Shown here: positions 51,248 to 59,109 of the stretch, piece after piece | Position numbering within the stretch: the stretch's first letter is position 1 | Layout: each line of letters opens with the position of its first letter | Source: Mycobacterium sp. 852002-51961_SCH5331710 | GTDB lineage: Bacteria; Actinomycetota; Actinomycetes; Mycobacteriales; Mycobacteriaceae | Reading direction: 5' to 3' | DNA length: 64,000 nt | NCBI RefSeq assembly: GCF_001665535.1 | Contig: NZ_LZSQ01000123.1 | Coordinates: 186,001 to 250,000, forward strand | Program-made: the position numbers and the translations under genes | The notes under the pieces: model-generated | The model's database searches: none | What the model saw: only the letters and a program-made list of their open reading frames with translations | Told to the model about the DNA's origin: nothing

Positions 51248-51805
51248 ATGAAGCTGCGGCTGCGAGACGTGCTGTTCTTCTTAGCCCTGGGCGCGGCGGC
51301 GTCGCTCGTCGGCGACCACAGCCACGTCGTCACCGGCACCACCGAGTACTTCACCGATGCGGTGCCGTTCGTATGGAGCAGCCCGATCTGGTTTCCGGTG
51401 CTGGTTGCATTGGCGACGGTGTCGCTCGCCGAACTCCGGCTTCACCTACCGTCGCCGCGCGCCGACGTGACAGCGCGACAAGGTCTGGCCGGCGTGGCGG
51501 CGGTGCTGGGCATATACGTCACGACCGGGCTGATCCACACCGCACCCGCCGTGCCGGCCACCGCGCTGATCGTCACGCTCGCGGCCATCACCTGGTGTGC
51601 ACTGGGCGACGGGCCGGCGGTCGTGTGCGGCGTGCTGGCCGCGGTCATCGGGCCCGTCGTCGAGATCGTCATCGCGAAGGCGGGCCTGTTCGCGTACCAC
51701 GAAGCCTGCGACGGCCTCTTCGGCGTCGCACCGTGGCTGGTGCCGCTGTACTTCGCTTTCGGCGTGGTGGTCGCGTTGCTGGCCGAGATCGTGGCCAGGC
51801 GTTAG
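51248..51805 (+). CDS. Integral membrane protein, possibly INSIG-like
   Basis: The 185-residue protein has about six hydrophobic helices (VLFFLALGAAASLVG, WFPVLVALATVSLAEL, LAGVAAVLGIYVTTGLI, LIVTLAAITWCALG, CGVLAAVIGPVVEIVIAKAG, WLVPLYFAFGVVVALLAEIVA). The arrangement, with HSHVVTG early and WLVPLYFAFG late, faintly recalls INSIG-domain proteins, but this is not secure. The ATG at 51248 begins MKLRLRDVLFF. It converges with the helicase gene, overlapping by 4 bp. Confidence 0.75.
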   Translation: MKLRLRDVLFFLALGAAASLVGDHSHVVTGTTEYFTDAVPFVWSSPIWFPVLVALATVSLAELRLHLPSPRADVTARQGLAGVAAVLGIYVTTGLIHTAPAVPATALIVTLAAITWCALGDGPAVVCGVLAAVIGPVVEIVIAKAGLFAYHEACDGLFGVAPWLVPLYFAFGVVVALLAEIVARR

Positions 51806-53118
51806 GCGTTCGCCGGACGACGCGAACGCTGCGGGCGCCGCCGCCGCTGCTGCCGGCCCCTGGGGGACGATGGCTGGTGCGGCCGTGTGGGCTCGGGACG
51901 GCTGGCGACGATCGGGTCGCCGAAAGTCCGATCGCCGGGTGCGATTTCGTTGAGCACCGGATGCGACGAGCCGCTGAAACGGGTGATGGTCGGTTTGACG
52001 CCGGCCTTGCGGGTCAGCTGCCGCACATCGGACACCTGCTCGTCGAGCATCAGCGTCACCACGGTGCCGTCGGCCCCGGCGCGTGCCGTTCGGCCCGAGC
52101 GGTGCAGGTAGGCCTTGTGCTCGACGGGCGGGTCCGCGTGCACCACGAGGCTGACGTGGTCGACGTGGATGCCGCGCGCGGCGATGTCGGTGGCGACCAG
52201 CACGGTCGCCGAACCGTCGGAGAACGCGGCGAGGTTGCGGGTCCGCGCGTTCTGCGACAGGTTGCCGTGCAACTCGACCGCGGGGACGCCGCGCGAGTTC
52301 AGCTGCCGGGCAAGGTTTTTGGCGCCGTGCTTGGTGCGCGCGAAGACGATCGTCCGGCCCGGCGAAGCGGCAAGGTCGGCGAGCACGCCCAAACGGGACG
52401 CCTTGTCGACGTGAAGCACGTGGTGCTCCATCGCGGTGACCGGCGACTGCTCCGAATCGACGCTGTGCACAACGGGATTGTTCAGGTAGCGCTTCACCAG
52501 CACGTCGACGCCGCCGTCGAGGGTGGCCGAAAACAGCATCCGCTGTCCGTTGCGAGGGGTCTTGTCCAGCAGTCGCTTCACTGGCGGGAGGAAGCCGAGG
52601 TCGGCCATGTGGTCGGCCTCGTCCAGCACGGTGATCTCGACTGCCGACAGGTCGGCATGGCGGGACTTGACGTGATCTTCGAGCCGGCCCGGGCAGGCGA
52701 TCACGATGTCGACGCCCTGGCGCAGAGCCGCGATCTGAGGATTGGGTCCGACGCCGCCGATGATCGTCACCGAGCGCAGGTTGGTGGCCGCCGCCAGCGG
52801 CGCCAACGACGCGCTGATCTGAGCGGCCAGTTCACGGGTCGGCGCGAGGATGAGCGCCCGCGGACGGCCGGGGACCCGCTTCGACGGGCTCGCAGTGAGC
52901 CTCGTCACCACCGGCAGCAGAAACGCGTACGTCTTCCCGGATCCGGTGCGACCGCGGCCGAGAACGTCGCGACCTGCCACCGAGTCGGGCAGCGTCGCGG
53001 CCTGAATGGGGAAGGGCGAATCGATGCCGTTGGCAGCCAGAGTGTCGACGACGGTCTTCGGGAGGCCGAGGTCAGCGAACGTGGGCACGGTTGTGCCACA
53101 GGGGGATTGCACAGACAA
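51802..53118 (-). CDS. rhlE: DEAD-box RNA helicase (RhlE-like)
   Basis: This protein of about 438 residues has the DEAD-box motifs in order: FPIQAATLPDSV (Q motif), GRGRTGSGKT (I), PTRELAAQ (Ia), CPGRLEDH (Ib), LDEADHM (II), FSATLDGG (III), VATDIAARGIHVDHV (V) and HRSGRTARAG (VI), then an Arg-rich tail (GRQQRRRRPQRSRRP) for RNA binding. It likely acts in ribosome assembly or RNA turnover in the cold. TTG 53118 was chosen because GGAG lies seven bases upstream; GTG 53112 is an alternative. The leader upstream can form two hairpins. Confidence 0.92.
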   Translation of the reverse strand: MSVQSPCGTTVPTFADLGLPKTVVDTLAANGIDSPFPIQAATLPDSVAGRDVLGRGRTGSGKTYAFLLPVVTRLTASPSKRVPGRPRALILAPTRELAAQISASLAPLAAATNLRSVTIIGGVGPNPQIAALRQGVDIVIACPGRLEDHVKSRHADLSAVEITVLDEADHMADLGFLPPVKRLLDKTPRNGQRMLFSATLDGGVDVLVKRYLNNPVVHSVDSEQSPVTAMEHHVLHVDKASRLGVLADLAASPGRTIVFARTKHGAKNLARQLNSRGVPAVELHGNLSQNARTRNLAAFSDGSATVLVATDIAARGIHVDHVSLVVHADPPVEHKAYLHRSGRTARAGADGTVVTLMLDEQVSDVRQLTRKAGVKPTITRFSGSSHPVLNEIAPGDRTFGDPIVASRPEPTRPHQPSSPRGRQQRRRRPQRSRRPANA

Positions 53119-53157
53119 GTAAAAACTCCGAAAGTTCAGTGTGGTCGTCCTGCCCGG

Positions 53158-53227
53158 CGCGGATGATCCGCGGCGCTCGGTGTGACGATCGAGAAGCGGC
53201 AAAAGGCAGAACAGAAGATGCCGCTTC
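53158..53227 (-). promoter_or_regulatory. Structured leader of the helicase gene
   Basis: Two inverted repeats lie 40-110 nt upstream of the helicase start: CGCGGAT-G-ATCCGCG (53158-53172) and a 9-bp stem GAAGCGGCA/TGCCGCTTC with a 17-nt loop (53193-53227). If transcribed, they would form adjacent hairpins in the 5' leader. Regulatory use is inferred. Confidence 0.45.
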
Positions 53228-53268
53228 ACCCACTGTACCCCGGCGAGCGGCGTTCGGCGTAATCGGGC

Positions 53269-54312
53269 CTATGGCAGCAGGCCGTGCAGTTCCTCGACGA
53301 ATCCGACGATTTCGCGACGGTCGACCGAAAGTGGTTGCAGCAGAAGCGTCGTCGCACCGGCTTCGGCGAAAGCCGCCAACCGCTCCTTGACGAACCCGCG
53401 CGGCCCGACCAGCGAGACGTTGCGCACCAAGTCATCCGGCACCGCCGCGATCGCTTCGGCTTTCTTGCCCGCCAAGTAGAGGTCCTGGATGGTGTTCGCG
53501 ACATCGCCGTACCCGTAGCGGGTGGCCAGGTTGTGGTAGAAGTTGCGGCCCCGCGCGCCCATACCCCCGATGTACAGCGCCAACTGCGGCTTGACCCACG
53601 ACAACCGGTCGTCGACATCCTCGCCGATGGCCAGGGGCGCGCTGACCATGACGTCGAGCGGACCCAACGACGGATCGCGCTTGGCGAAGCCGGCCCGCAG
53701 CGCCTCGCCCCACACCGCGTCGGCCTGCTCGGGATAGAAGAACACCGGCTGCCACCCGTCGGCGATCTCGGCGGTGAGTTCGACGTTCTTCGGACCCAGT
53801 GCCGCGATAGTGACCGGGATGCGGTCGCGCACAGGGTGATTGATCAACTGCAACGGCTTGCCCAGGCCGGTGCCCTGATCGCTGGGTAGCGGGATCTGAT
53901 AGTGCTTGCCGTCGAACTGCACGCGTTCGCGACGCCAGACCTGCCTGCATATCTCGACGACCTCACGGGTGCGTCCCAGCGGGGCGTCGAACGGCACGCC
54001 GTGGAAGCCCTCCATCACCTGAGGCCCGGACGTGCCGATGCCGAGCCGGAAGCGGCCGCCCGAGACGTAGTCGAGGCCCGCCGCCGTCATGGCCAACAAC
54101 GTCGGCGTGCGGACGTAGATCGGCACGACTCCGGTGCCGAGTTCCATGCGCGAGGTCTTGGCGGCCAGAAAGCCGAGCTGGCTGATCGCGTCATAGGAGT
54201 ACGCCTCGGCGACCAGGGCGAGGTCGACGCCGACCTTCTCGAGCTCGACGACCTGATCCACCGCCTGCAGGAAGCCATCGGTGTAGTTGAGGAAGATCCC
54301 GGTGCGCATCAT
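53269..54312 (-). CDS. F420-dependent LLM-class oxidoreductase
   Basis: The 347-residue luciferase-like protein starts MMRTGIFLNYTDGFLQAVDQ and has ELGTGVVPIYVRTPTLLAM, GRFRLGIGTSGPQVMEGFHG and WQPVFFYPEQADAVW, typical of F420-dependent LLM enzymes. The ATG at 54312 was chosen because a TATAAC -10 (54321-54316) ends three bases upstream, implying a leaderless transcript starting at this ATG or the next (54309). The perfect palindrome CCAACCGGTTGG abuts that -10. Confidence 0.88.
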   Translation of the reverse strand: MMRTGIFLNYTDGFLQAVDQVVELEKVGVDLALVAEAYSYDAISQLGFLAAKTSRMELGTGVVPIYVRTPTLLAMTAAGLDYVSGGRFRLGIGTSGPQVMEGFHGVPFDAPLGRTREVVEICRQVWRRERVQFDGKHYQIPLPSDQGTGLGKPLQLINHPVRDRIPVTIAALGPKNVELTAEIADGWQPVFFYPEQADAVWGEALRAGFAKRDPSLGPLDVMVSAPLAIGEDVDDRLSWVKPQLALYIGGMGARGRNFYHNLATRYGYGDVANTIQDLYLAGKKAEAIAAVPDDLVRNVSLVGPRGFVKERLAAFAEAGATTLLLQPLSVDRREIVGFVEELHGLLP

Positions 54313-54315
54313 CGA

Positions 54316-54336
54316 GTTATACACCCAACCGGTTGG
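54316..54336 (-). promoter_or_regulatory. TetR-type operator CCAACCGGTTGG next to TATAAC -10
   Basis: On the reverse strand, the 12-bp perfect palindrome CCAACCGGTTGG (54325-54336) is followed after 3 bp by TATAAC (54321-54316) and then the LLM start. The palindrome resembles operators of TetR-family repressors of lipid and acyl-CoA genes. No TetR gene is present nearby, so the regulator is encoded elsewhere. Confidence 0.7.
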
Positions 54337-54347
54337 TTGGCACGGGG

Positions 54348-55211
54348 TCAGGGCTTCAGCAGCGCGACGACCTTGTTCTCGAGGTCCACCGGATCCTCGG
54401 AGAACGGATCGACGTTCGGGGCCTTCGGCAGGGGAAGGTCGGGGTCGGCGAAGTCGCGGTAGGTCTTGTCGCCGGTCAGTGTGTGCAGCAGAAACCCGGT
54501 GATCAGCGCACGAACCACCTTCTGGGTGCTGCGGTCGGCGCCCGGCAGGCCCACGGCGCGCGCCAGCCGGCGGCCCTCGATCAGCCCACCCGGCTTCGCC
54601 TTGCTGACCGTGCGCAGGGTGGCCGTCTTCCAGGTCCTGGCCAGCTCGACCGCATTGGACCGTAGCGTCATCGGGTCGCCCGGCCCGCTGAGCACCAGAC
54701 CGGGCACCTGCAGGCTCGCCGCGGGCTCCTCGGCGGGCGGTGCGGTGACTGTGGGGAATATCGCAACGACGGATTTCGGCTTGGTGGGCAGCCCCGCCGC
54801 GGCGAAGACCGCCGCCGACCCGCCGAACCCGTGCCCGACCACCCCGAGCTTGCTGCGCTGCACGCTGATCTCGCCAGGGCCCAGCCGCACCCCGGTGATG
54901 ATGTCGAGCGTTGTGCCCAGGTCATAGGCGAAGTTGAGTGCCGACGGGGCCAGTCCGGTTTCGGTCGCCGGCGCCGCAGCGACGATGCCCCACGAGGCCA
55001 GGTGCTCCAGCGTGCCGTGGTAGCGGTCGGCGCCGGCAAGCCAGTCGTGACCGAAGGCGACGCCCGGCAGGTTGAGTCCGGCCTCGGGGGTGAACACCAC
55101 ACCGGGAAGCCCGGCGAAGGCCAGGTCACCTCGTAAAACGCGGTGCGGGCCGCGGCGAGTCAGGGCCTTGAACAGCTTCTTCGTGCTGGCCACCAGACGA
55201 CCGTAGCCCAC
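54348..55211 (-). CDS. Alpha/beta hydrolase (dienelactone hydrolase-like) lacking the nucleophile
   Basis: This protein of up to 287 residues has the alpha/beta-hydrolase pattern GVVFTPEAGLNLPGVAFGHDW and a nucleophile elbow VVGHGFGGSAAVFAAAG. The elbow reads G-H-G-F-G-G: Gly128 occupies the position of the catalytic Ser or Cys. Asp in LSGPGDPMTLRS is preserved. It may be a non-catalytic or altered member of the family. Start is GTG 55211, or GTG 55193 (VASTKKLFKAL) as a shorter form. It is divergent from glmS with a 37-bp spacer. Confidence 0.8.
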   Translation of the reverse strand: MGYGRLVASTKKLFKALTRRGPHRVLRGDLAFAGLPGVVFTPEAGLNLPGVAFGHDWLAGADRYHGTLEHLASWGIVAAAPATETGLAPSALNFAYDLGTTLDIITGVRLGPGEISVQRSKLGVVGHGFGGSAAVFAAAGLPTKPKSVVAIFPTVTAPPAEEPAASLQVPGLVLSGPGDPMTLRSNAVELARTWKTATLRTVSKAKPGGLIEGRRLARAVGLPGADRSTQKVVRALITGFLLHTLTGDKTYRDFADPDLPLPKAPNVDPFSEDPVDLENKVVALLKP

Positions 55212-55234
55212 AGGGTTTCCGGCGGCTCTTGCAC

Positions 55235-55240
55235 TACCCT
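55235..55240 (+). promoter_or_regulatory. glmS -10 element, leaderless transcript
   Basis: TACCCT fits the mycobacterial TANNNT -10 and ends eight bases before the glmS ATG at 55249, with no ribosome-binding site between. A leaderless mRNA is likely. Confidence 0.5.
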
Positions 55241-55248
55241 GAATGCCT

Positions 55249-57117
55249 ATGTGCGGAATCGTCGGCTATGTCGGGCAGCGTCCTGCCTGCAACATCGTCG
55301 TCGATGCGCTGCGCCGGATGGAGTACCGCGGATACGACTCGTCGGGCGTCGCCCTGCTCGACGGCCACGGCGGGCTCACGGTGCGACGCCGGGCCGGTCG
55401 GCTGGCCAACCTCGAAGCCGCGCTGACCGAGACCGACGCGTCCAGCCTCGGCGGCAGCACGGGCCTCGGCCACACCCGGTGGGCGACGCACGGCAGGCCC
55501 ACCGACCGCAACGCCCACCCGCACCGCGACGCCGCAGGCAAGATCGCCGTCGTCCACAACGGGATCATCGAGAACTACGCCGCCCTGCGGGCCGAACTCG
55601 AGAAGACCGGCGTGGAGTTCGCCAGCGACACCGACACCGAGGTCGCGGTGCACCTGGTCGCCTGGCAGTTCCACCACGGCCCCACCGCGGGCGATTTCCC
55701 CGCCTCGGTGCTCGCGGTGCTGCGCCGCCTCGAGGGACATTTCACTCTGGTGTTCGCCAACGCCGACGACCCGGGCACGATCGTCGCGGCGCGGCGCTCC
55801 ACGCCGTTGGTGCTCGGCGTGGGCGACGGTGAGATGTTCGTGGGTTCCGATGTCGCCGCGTTCATCGAACACACCCGTGACGCCGTCGAGCTCGGCCAGG
55901 ACCAGGCGGTGGTGGTGACCGCCGACGGATACCGCATCACCGACTTCGACGGCGTGGACGACGGCGCGAACGCCCGGGCGTTCCACATCGACTGGGACAT
56001 GTCGGCGGCCGAAAAGGGCGGCTACGAGTACTTCATGCTCAAGGAGATCGCCGAGCAGCCCGCCGCGGTGTCCGACACGTTGCTGGGCCACTTCGCCGAC
56101 AACCGCATCGTGCTCGACGAGCAGCGGCTCTCCGATCAGGAACTGCGCGAGGTCGACAAGGTCTTCGTCGTGGCCTGCGGCACCGCGTACCACTCGGGGC
56201 TGCTGGCCAAGTACGCGATCGAGCATTGGACCCGGTTGCCCGTCGAGGCCGAACTCGCCAGCGAATTCCGTTACCGCGACCCCGTTCTGGACAGTCACAC
56301 CCTGGTGGTGGCGATCTCGCAATCCGGTGAGACCGCCGACACATTGGAGGCCGTCCGGCACGCTAAGGAGCAGAAGGCCAAGGTGCTGGCCATCTGCAAC
56401 ACCAACGGCAGCCAGATTCCGCGCGAATGCGATGCGGTGCTCTACACCCGCGCCGGGCCCGAGATCGGCGTGGCGTCGACCAAGACGTTCCTCGCTCAGA
56501 TCGCCGCGAATTATCTTGTCGGGCTTGCCCTGGCGCAGGCGCGCGGCACGAAATACCCCGACGAGGTCGAGCGCGAGTACCGCGAGCTGGAGGCCATGCC
56601 CGACCTGGTCAGCCGCGTGCTGGAGACCGTCGAACCGGTCAAGGCGCTGGCCCACCGCTTCGCGCAGTCGCAGACCGTGCTGTTCCTCGGCAGGCATGTC
56701 GGCTACCCGGTCGCGCTCGAAGGTGCCCTCAAGCTCAAGGAGCTGGCGTACATGCACGCCGAGGGCTTCGCCGCCGGCGAGCTCAAACACGGCCCGATCG
56801 CGCTCATCGAAGACGAGCTCCCGGTCATCGTCGTGATGCCGTCGCCGAAGAACTCGCCGATGCTGCATGCCAAGCTGCTGTCGAACATCCGCGAGATCCA
56901 GGCGCGTGGCGCGGTCACCATCGTGATCGCCGAGGAGGGCGACGACACCGTCCGCCCGTACGCCGACCACCTGATCGAGATCCCCGCGGTGTCAACGCTT
57001 TTCCAGCCGCTGCTGTCGACCATCCCGCTGCAGGTGTTCGCTGCGGGCGTCGCACAGGCTCGGGGTTACGACGTCGACAAGCCCCGCAACCTGGCCAAGT
57101 CCGTCACCGTCGAGTAG
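55249..57117 (+). CDS. glmS: Glutamine-fructose-6-phosphate aminotransferase (isomerising)
   Basis: The 622-residue enzyme makes glucosamine-6-P from fructose-6-P and glutamine, the first step to UDP-GlcNAc. The glutaminase domain begins MCGIVGYVGQRP, with Cys2 becoming the N-terminal nucleophile, so the ATG at 55249 must be the start (the in-frame ATG at 55243 would bury it). The isomerase half has SIS domains (VVAISQSGETADTLEAV, GRHVGYPVALEGALKLKELA) and the C-terminal RNLAKSVTVE. Confidence 0.97.
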   Translation: MCGIVGYVGQRPACNIVVDALRRMEYRGYDSSGVALLDGHGGLTVRRRAGRLANLEAALTETDASSLGGSTGLGHTRWATHGRPTDRNAHPHRDAAGKIAVVHNGIIENYAALRAELEKTGVEFASDTDTEVAVHLVAWQFHHGPTAGDFPASVLAVLRRLEGHFTLVFANADDPGTIVAARRSTPLVLGVGDGEMFVGSDVAAFIEHTRDAVELGQDQAVVVTADGYRITDFDGVDDGANARAFHIDWDMSAAEKGGYEYFMLKEIAEQPAAVSDTLLGHFADNRIVLDEQRLSDQELREVDKVFVVACGTAYHSGLLAKYAIEHWTRLPVEAELASEFRYRDPVLDSHTLVVAISQSGETADTLEAVRHAKEQKAKVLAICNTNGSQIPRECDAVLYTRAGPEIGVASTKTFLAQIAANYLVGLALAQARGTKYPDEVEREYRELEAMPDLVSRVLETVEPVKALAHRFAQSQTVLFLGRHVGYPVALEGALKLKELAYMHAEGFAAGELKHGPIALIEDELPVIVVMPSPKNSPMLHAKLLSNIREIQARGAVTIVIAEEGDDTVRPYADHLIEIPAVSTLFQPLLSTIPLQVFAAGVAQARGYDVDKPRNLAKSVTVE

Positions 57118-57625
57118 TGCCGGGCCGCGTCGGGGACTTCAAGAACGAACGGGCTCGCGCCCACTTCCTCGGCGTATACCGGGCCGCGATGGCAGAGCTG
57201 CCGCCGGTCGCCGAATCCCGTGACGTGGCAACCTCGTTCGGTTCGGTGCGGGTGCATCGGTTCGGCGGGCCGCCCGACCGGACGCCGGTCATCCTGCTGC
57301 CCGGACGCAACGCGTCCGCCCCGATGTGGCACGACAACATCGCGCACCTTCAACGACACCGGCCCGTGATCGGGATCGACCTGCTGGGCGAGGCGGGCCT
57401 GTCGGTGCAGGAGAAACCCATCCGCGGACCCGACGACGAGGCGCAGTGGCTCGACGAGGCGGTTGCCGGGCTGGGATGCAACCGGGTGCACCTGATGGGA
57501 GTGTCGATCGGCGGGTGGACGTTGAGGTGTGGCCCGCCGCCTCGCATGCGATCAATGGCGAGTACGCGGCCGAGATCGCCGAACGGGCAGCGGATTTCTG
57601 GGCGAAGGCAGACGGCCCAAACTGA
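57117..57625 (+). pseudogene. Alpha/beta hydrolase pseudogene with internal deletion and frameshift
   Basis: The N-terminal half reads in one frame from GTG 57117 (VPGRVGDFKNERARAHFLGV) through VILLPGRNASAPMWHDNI to the nucleophile elbow LMGVSIGGWT at about 57518. Immediately after, the C-terminal end of the same family, with the catalytic His in VWPAASHAINGEYAAEIAER, continues in a different frame to a TGA at 57623. The middle, including the acid residue and cap, about 100 residues in related proteins, is missing. The start overlaps the glmS stop by one base (TAGTG). Confidence 0.8.
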
Positions 57626-57661
57626 GCCCCGCCGAGCGGTTTGCTACTAACGTGGTCGACG

Positions 57662-59083
57662 ATGCGGCACTACTACACCGCGGACCAGATCCGCGAGGCT
57701 GAAGCGCCGCTGTTGGCGTCCCTGCCCGACGGTGCCCTGATGCGCCGCGCCGCCAACGGCCTTGCCGTCGCGATCGCCCGGGACCTCGTCCTGCGCACGG
57801 GAGGCGTCTCCGGACGCCGCGTCTGCGCCGTGGTCGGGTCCGGCGACAACGGCGGCGACGCGTTGTGGGCCGCGACGTTCCTGCGCCGCCGCGGCGCCGG
57901 GGCCGCCGCAGTGCTTCTCAACCCGGAACGCGTCCACCGCACTGCGCTCGCGGCCTTCACCGCCGCCGGCGGGCGCGTCGTCGAAACGGTCCCGGCGGGC
58001 ACCGACCTGGTCATCGACGGCGTGGTCGGGATCTCCGGGTCCGGTCCGCTGCGGCAGAACGCCGCCGACGTGTTCTCCGCCGTCGACGACGCGGGCGTGC
58101 CGGTGGTCGCCGTCGACATCCCCAGCGGCGTCGACGTTCAGACCGGGGCCACGGACGGACCGCACGTGCGCGCCGCGCTGACCGTGACGTTCGGCGGGCT
58201 CAAACCCGTTCATGCGCTGGGCGATTGCGGCCGAGTCGAACTCGTCGACATAGGTCTGGACCTGCCGCGGTCCGACATGATGTCGTTCGACGCGGGCGAT
58301 GCGGCCGCGCGGTGGCCGGTGCCCGGTCCGAAAGACGACAAGTACACCCAGGGCGTCACCGGTGTCCTTGCGGGCTCGGCCACCTACCCCGGCGCCGCGG
58401 TGCTGTGCACAGGCGCGGCGGTCGCGGCGACGTCGGGCATGGTCCGGTACGCCGGAAGTGCTGGACAGCAGGTTCTTTCGCAGTGGCCGGAGGTGATCGC
58501 GGCGCCGAATCCGAGCGCGTCGGGGCGGGTACAGGCCTGGGCCGTTGGACCGGGCCTCGGCACCGACGACACCGGCGCGGCGGCGCTGTGGTTCGCGTTG
58601 GACAGCGGGTTGCCGGTGGTCGTCGACGCCGACGGGTTGACGATCCTGGCCGCCCATCCCGATCTGGTCGACGGCCGCGAGGCGCCGACGGTGCTGACAC
58701 CGCACGCGGGCGAATACGCCCGCCTCGCCGGTTCGCCGCCCGGCGACGATCGCGTCGGCGCCGCCCGCAGGCTCGCCGACCGCCTCGGCGTCACCGTGCT
58801 CCTGAAGGGCAACGTGACCGTCATCGCCGAACCCGGCGGGCCGGTGTACCTCAACCCGGCGGGCCAATCATGGGCCGCCACAGCGGGATCCGGCGATGTG
58901 CTGACCGGGATCATCGGAGCGCTGCTGGCTGCAGGGCTGCCCCCTGGCGAGGCCGCCGCGGCCGCGGCCTTCGTCCATGCCCGCGCCGCGAACCTGGCCG
59001 CGTCCGACCCAGGGCCCAGGCCCGCCCCGACTTCGGCGTCACGCATCCTTGCGCACGTCCGAACCGCCATAGCCAGTTTGTAA
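57662..59083 (+). CDS. nnr: Bifunctional NAD(P)H-hydrate epimerase/dehydratase
   Basis: This 473-residue protein repairs hydrated NAD(P)H. The N-terminal YjeF_N epimerase domain includes YYTADQIREAEAPLL and VVGSGDNGGDALWAATFLRR; the C-terminal carbohydrate-kinase-like ADP-dependent dehydratase has VLTPHAGEYARLAG, VLLKGNVTVIAEP and the catalytic Asp in ATAGSGDVLTGIIGALLA. The ATG at 57662 (MRHYYTADQ) was chosen over an upstream in-frame TTG. nnr-gadB-alr order matches M. tuberculosis. Confidence 0.95.
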   Translation: MRHYYTADQIREAEAPLLASLPDGALMRRAANGLAVAIARDLVLRTGGVSGRRVCAVVGSGDNGGDALWAATFLRRRGAGAAAVLLNPERVHRTALAAFTAAGGRVVETVPAGTDLVIDGVVGISGSGPLRQNAADVFSAVDDAGVPVVAVDIPSGVDVQTGATDGPHVRAALTVTFGGLKPVHALGDCGRVELVDIGLDLPRSDMMSFDAGDAAARWPVPGPKDDKYTQGVTGVLAGSATYPGAAVLCTGAAVAATSGMVRYAGSAGQQVLSQWPEVIAAPNPSASGRVQAWAVGPGLGTDDTGAAALWFALDSGLPVVVDADGLTILAAHPDLVDGREAPTVLTPHAGEYARLAGSPPGDDRVGAARRLADRLGVTVLLKGNVTVIAEPGGPVYLNPAGQSWAATAGSGDVLTGIIGALLAAGLPPGEAAAAAAFVHARAANLAASDPGPRPAPTSASRILAHVRTAIASL

Positions 59084-59109
59084 GCCAGTCCGTAACGAGA
59101 GGAACCCTC

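Noticed and set aside
57865..59109. 415-residue N-terminal extension of gadB
   Set aside because: It overlaps nnr in another frame, and gadB has its own ATG with a ribosome-binding site at the expected length.
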